This document shows positions 8,001 through 12,840 of a stretch of 12,840 nt of DNA, one piece after another. Every line of letters starts with the position of its first letter. The first letter of the stretch is position 1. Both the position numbers and the translations under genes were made by a program. The stretch covers positions 1 to 12,840 of the forward strand of contig WTXD01000306.1 in NCBI GenBank assembly GCA_022496205.1. The letters run 5' to 3'. The notes under the pieces were generated by a model. It was not told the origin of the DNA and did not search any database. It saw only the letters and a list, made by a program, of their open reading frames with translations. Source of the DNA: Gloeopeniophorella convolvens (Eukaryota; Basidiomycota; Agaricomycetes; Russulales).

Positions 8001-9960
8001 TTGGAAGTGAATGCGGGAAGTCGGCTCCGAGCTGAGAACATCTTCGCGTACTGGTTTGTCCTTGCGCATTGTATCGAAACCCTGTTTGACTTCAGCATCC
8101 GAACGGGGGTCCTCCGACGCGGGCCACCCGCATTGCGAGGCTTCTGTATCTTCATTGCCGATGTGGCATCCGCAGTAGACTTGGCGGCCGGCATCTCGCG
8201 CTTGGGGACGAGGTGTCGGAGCACGTCGTACATGTTGGGAGGTCCCTGATCCTCGATGATTCCCCAATGCTCCTCGAGAATCTGCATAGCTGCGACGCAG
8301 ATGCCGTCCCCTGAAGCTTTTGATAGTACCTTCCTTGAACGCTGCCAGCAACTGGGAAAGGAGGTGTAGCCGGACATAAGCAGGGACCGAAGAGGACGTG
8401 ATATACATTGGCGGTGGGCGAGTGGACTTGTTGTATGCATAGTCAGGAGGGACAACCAGGTTGAGCTGGATCGGTGCCATGAAGAGCGGCATGACGAGGG
8501 TGAAAGTAGAATCTTCGGCATACGATGCGCCCATCGCCTCTATCTCGTCTTCAACAATGCGTTCCTCTTCGTCACTGCCGTCAGGCTGCATTGTCACGTC
8601 CTGCCAAGGCTCCCCAACGAGGCGATGGTTCAAGGCAGCGACGAGCAAGGCCCATTCTTCGAGGAGGCGCGGGTCGGTTGTACACTCATGCACCACATGT
8701 GCGGGCCAACCTGCCTGCTTGACGGCGCGCTCCTCTATCCAACGTTTCTTGATGTCGTCTTGACCTCCATGTATACTTGTCACAAAAGGGTTAGAGCTGT
8801 TATGTTCGGGAAGGAAGCGCGGAGGTAGATCCACTTCTGGGATGTGCAGAACGAGGTATTCTATGCATGCTTCGAGCGGAGAGGCGGCACGCAGGAGGTT
8901 AGACGCGAGCGGGGAGGGCTTCGAGAGGAAAACGACAGCGTTTCGCGCTTGTGCTTTCATGAATCCGAGGTGTTCTAGTTGCTGGAGAATAGCAGGGGCG
9001 CTCTCCTCGGTAATAGCCAACGTAGCATCCTCGTCTTCGTCCTCCGGGCTGTTCGCCATTTCCTGTATCAAGAGTCAGCGAGCGATTGAGTGCGACACTG
9101 CTGAAATTGAGGACCGTTTTGATGGCATCCTCTACCAACTCGCGCAGCTCAGTGGAGAGTTTGACTTCTGGAGAATCGTTGAATGGGTTGTTCTTCGCCT
9201 CAGGAACCGGGGACGGTGCATTGGCTGCTTCCTCTGCATCTTCCTTCTTCTTGGCCGCCTTTTCCTGGCGTTCCACGACAGACTTGCGCGCGCCGAAGGG
9301 ATCAGCTTCGTACACCCAGCTCTGGTGCGCAGGAGCTTTCTTATGCTCTGCCCGCTAGCTCTGCCCAGTACTCGCGCGGTCCCGGTGGAAGAACACGATT
9401 AAGCTGAATGCCATTGCAGAACTAGTGAAGAGACACTGTCGTTTTAACGACACTATTAAAGACGGAGACGAGCTAGATGCAAACGAACACGATAAAGAGC
9501 ATACGTAGCGCCCCAGTGGCGAGCTTCTATTGCAGATTGGGAGATGTACGGGGGATGCGGTTCCATGCGCACGGATTGACGCTCTTGGCCGTTCTTGGTC
9601 TGGTTAATCTTCGTCAGAGTGACAACAAATGCCCAACCATCGCCCTTCTTGGGCTGAGGGGAGTTCATCAGAATGATGCGTCGTAGATTTGCGCTGTTAC
9701 TCACAGTATCGACGACAGGCTTTTCCCATCCATTCTTCGAGCAGCTACTTTCACGATCACCGCGTCGCCCGATTCACAGCTGCCTTTGACGTAAAGGCAA
9801 TAGCAAGCGTACCGTTCTTGAAGCAAACTCAGGGGATACTTCGAACCTGGGGGGAACAATGGAGGCGCTTTTCCATCGTCCTTCGGGGATCCACCTGCTT
9901 GGAAGGCTTAGTCGAGTTGCCAGCATTTCCTGACTTGACGATTCCCTTCTTAGGAGGCAT
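5005..9960 (-). CDS. DEAH-box RNA helicase with UBA and RWD domains (DHX57/YLR419W-like), 17 exons
   Basis: Exons on the minus strand: 9960-9813, 9744-9705, 9653-9489, 9421-9115, 9062-7921, 7865-7594, 7541-7359, 7307-7118, 7061-6825, 6768-6474, 6414-6292, 6242-6210, 6157-6042, 5992-5872, 5806-5396, 5342-5203, 5143-5005. After correcting nine one-base indels the coding length is 4059 nt (about 1352 aa), normal for this family. Domains: basic N-terminus (MPPKKG); UBA-like region near 242-285 (ILQQLEHLGF); RWD-like region near 350-470; helicase motif I GETGSGKT near 591, Ia TQPRR, II DEVH near 690, III SAT near 722, [28 protein letters not shown] near 945; HA2 (LPLDLRLGKM) and an OB-fold-type C-terminus. 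The family unwinds or remodels RNA using NTP; the UBA and RWD parts suggest protein contacts. Its substrate in fungi is not settled. The first ATG followed by PPKKG sets the start. Intron 9063-9114 has a weak GTCCTC donor; a GTAGAG donor at 9135 is the alternative. Confidence 0.93.
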
Positions 9961-10160
9961 CTACTTTGCGAGGAGTATAACAGTAGGATAGGGTTGCGCT
10001 TAGTGTTTCCTGAGGCCTTCATATACTGGGCTGCAGAGTCATTGCATATCGCAGGTGTTCGTGGTTGTCGGCTCCGACTCCGCCCCCAACGAGCGCCAAC
10101 GCCTTCAAGCGGACCGTGGTGCATTAGTCAGCAGGACCTCTCAACTTGACCTTGACACTC
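9961..10160. promoter_or_regulatory. Divergent intergenic promoter region between two helicase genes
   Basis: Exactly 200 bases separate the ATG of the minus-strand UBA-RWD helicase (9960) from the ATG of prp22 (10161). Both promoters and both 5' leaders must therefore fit here or overlap. No clear TATA box is seen (GAGTATAAC and CATATACTG are weak candidates); a pyrimidine-rich part with CCGACTCCGCCCCC lies nearer prp22. Shared regulation is an inference from the spacing alone. Confidence 0.6.

Positions 10161-12840
<2,680 letters not shown>

Noticed and set aside
9884..9897. 14-nt GT-AG segment at the first frame break of the helicase gene
   Set aside because: Removing it also restores the frame, but it is far too short to splice. 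A missing G in a GG/GGG run is simpler.
9774..10124. Minus-strand open frame of 116 codons upstream of and over the helicase start
   Set aside because: It overlaps exon 1 in another frame. The MPPKKG start and the PPLFPPG block fit the helicase model better.

Overview
The window looks like nuclear DNA of a filamentous basidiomycete, probably an Agaricomycete. It is GC-rich and its genes are cut by many 49-73 nt GT-AG introns, often with a CTGAC/CTGAT-like branch site. The proteins are fungal: a PriA/CPL1-type cysteine-rich protein, a UBA-RWD DEAH helicase of the DHX57/YLR419W group, and the spliceosomal helicase Prp22. No bacterial, plasmid, CRISPR or phage-like content was seen.

Layout. (1) Positions 2-737 (+) hold the 3' part of a gene for a probably secreted PriA/CPL1-like protein: a Pro/Ser/Arg-rich linker built on a repeat, then a cysteine-rich domain split by one intron. 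(2) Positions 738-2326 have no gene I can defend, only CT-rich probable promoter or leader DNA with a run of 16 C. (3) Positions 2327-3746 (+) hold a three-exon gene for an unrecognised protein with a hydrophobic N-terminus and a long disordered basic/Pro/Ser body. (4) Positions 3747-5004 are intergenic. They contain a candidate non-autonomous inverted-repeat element (4151-4851) with 10-bp flanking direct repeats and a degenerate, Pol III-like tRNA relic inside. (5) Positions 9960-5005 (-) hold a 17-exon gene for a UBA-RWD-DEAH RNA helicase of about 1352 aa. (6) Positions 10161-12840 (+, runs off the end) hold prp22/DHX8, diverging from the helicase across about 200 bp.

The two helicases are head to head and may share a promoter. 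Prp22 releases mRNA from the spliceosome; the other belongs to a DEAH family whose cellular role is poorly defined in fungi. The conserved protein of the minus-strand helicase can only be read through if about nine one-base indels are allowed, mostly in short homopolymers, and Prp22 needs one more. Because the correction restores every motif, sequencing or assembly error is more likely than gene decay. Most of the window is ordinary housekeeping sequence. The inverted-repeat element with its tRNA relic is the least expected part, and no new multi-gene system was recognised.
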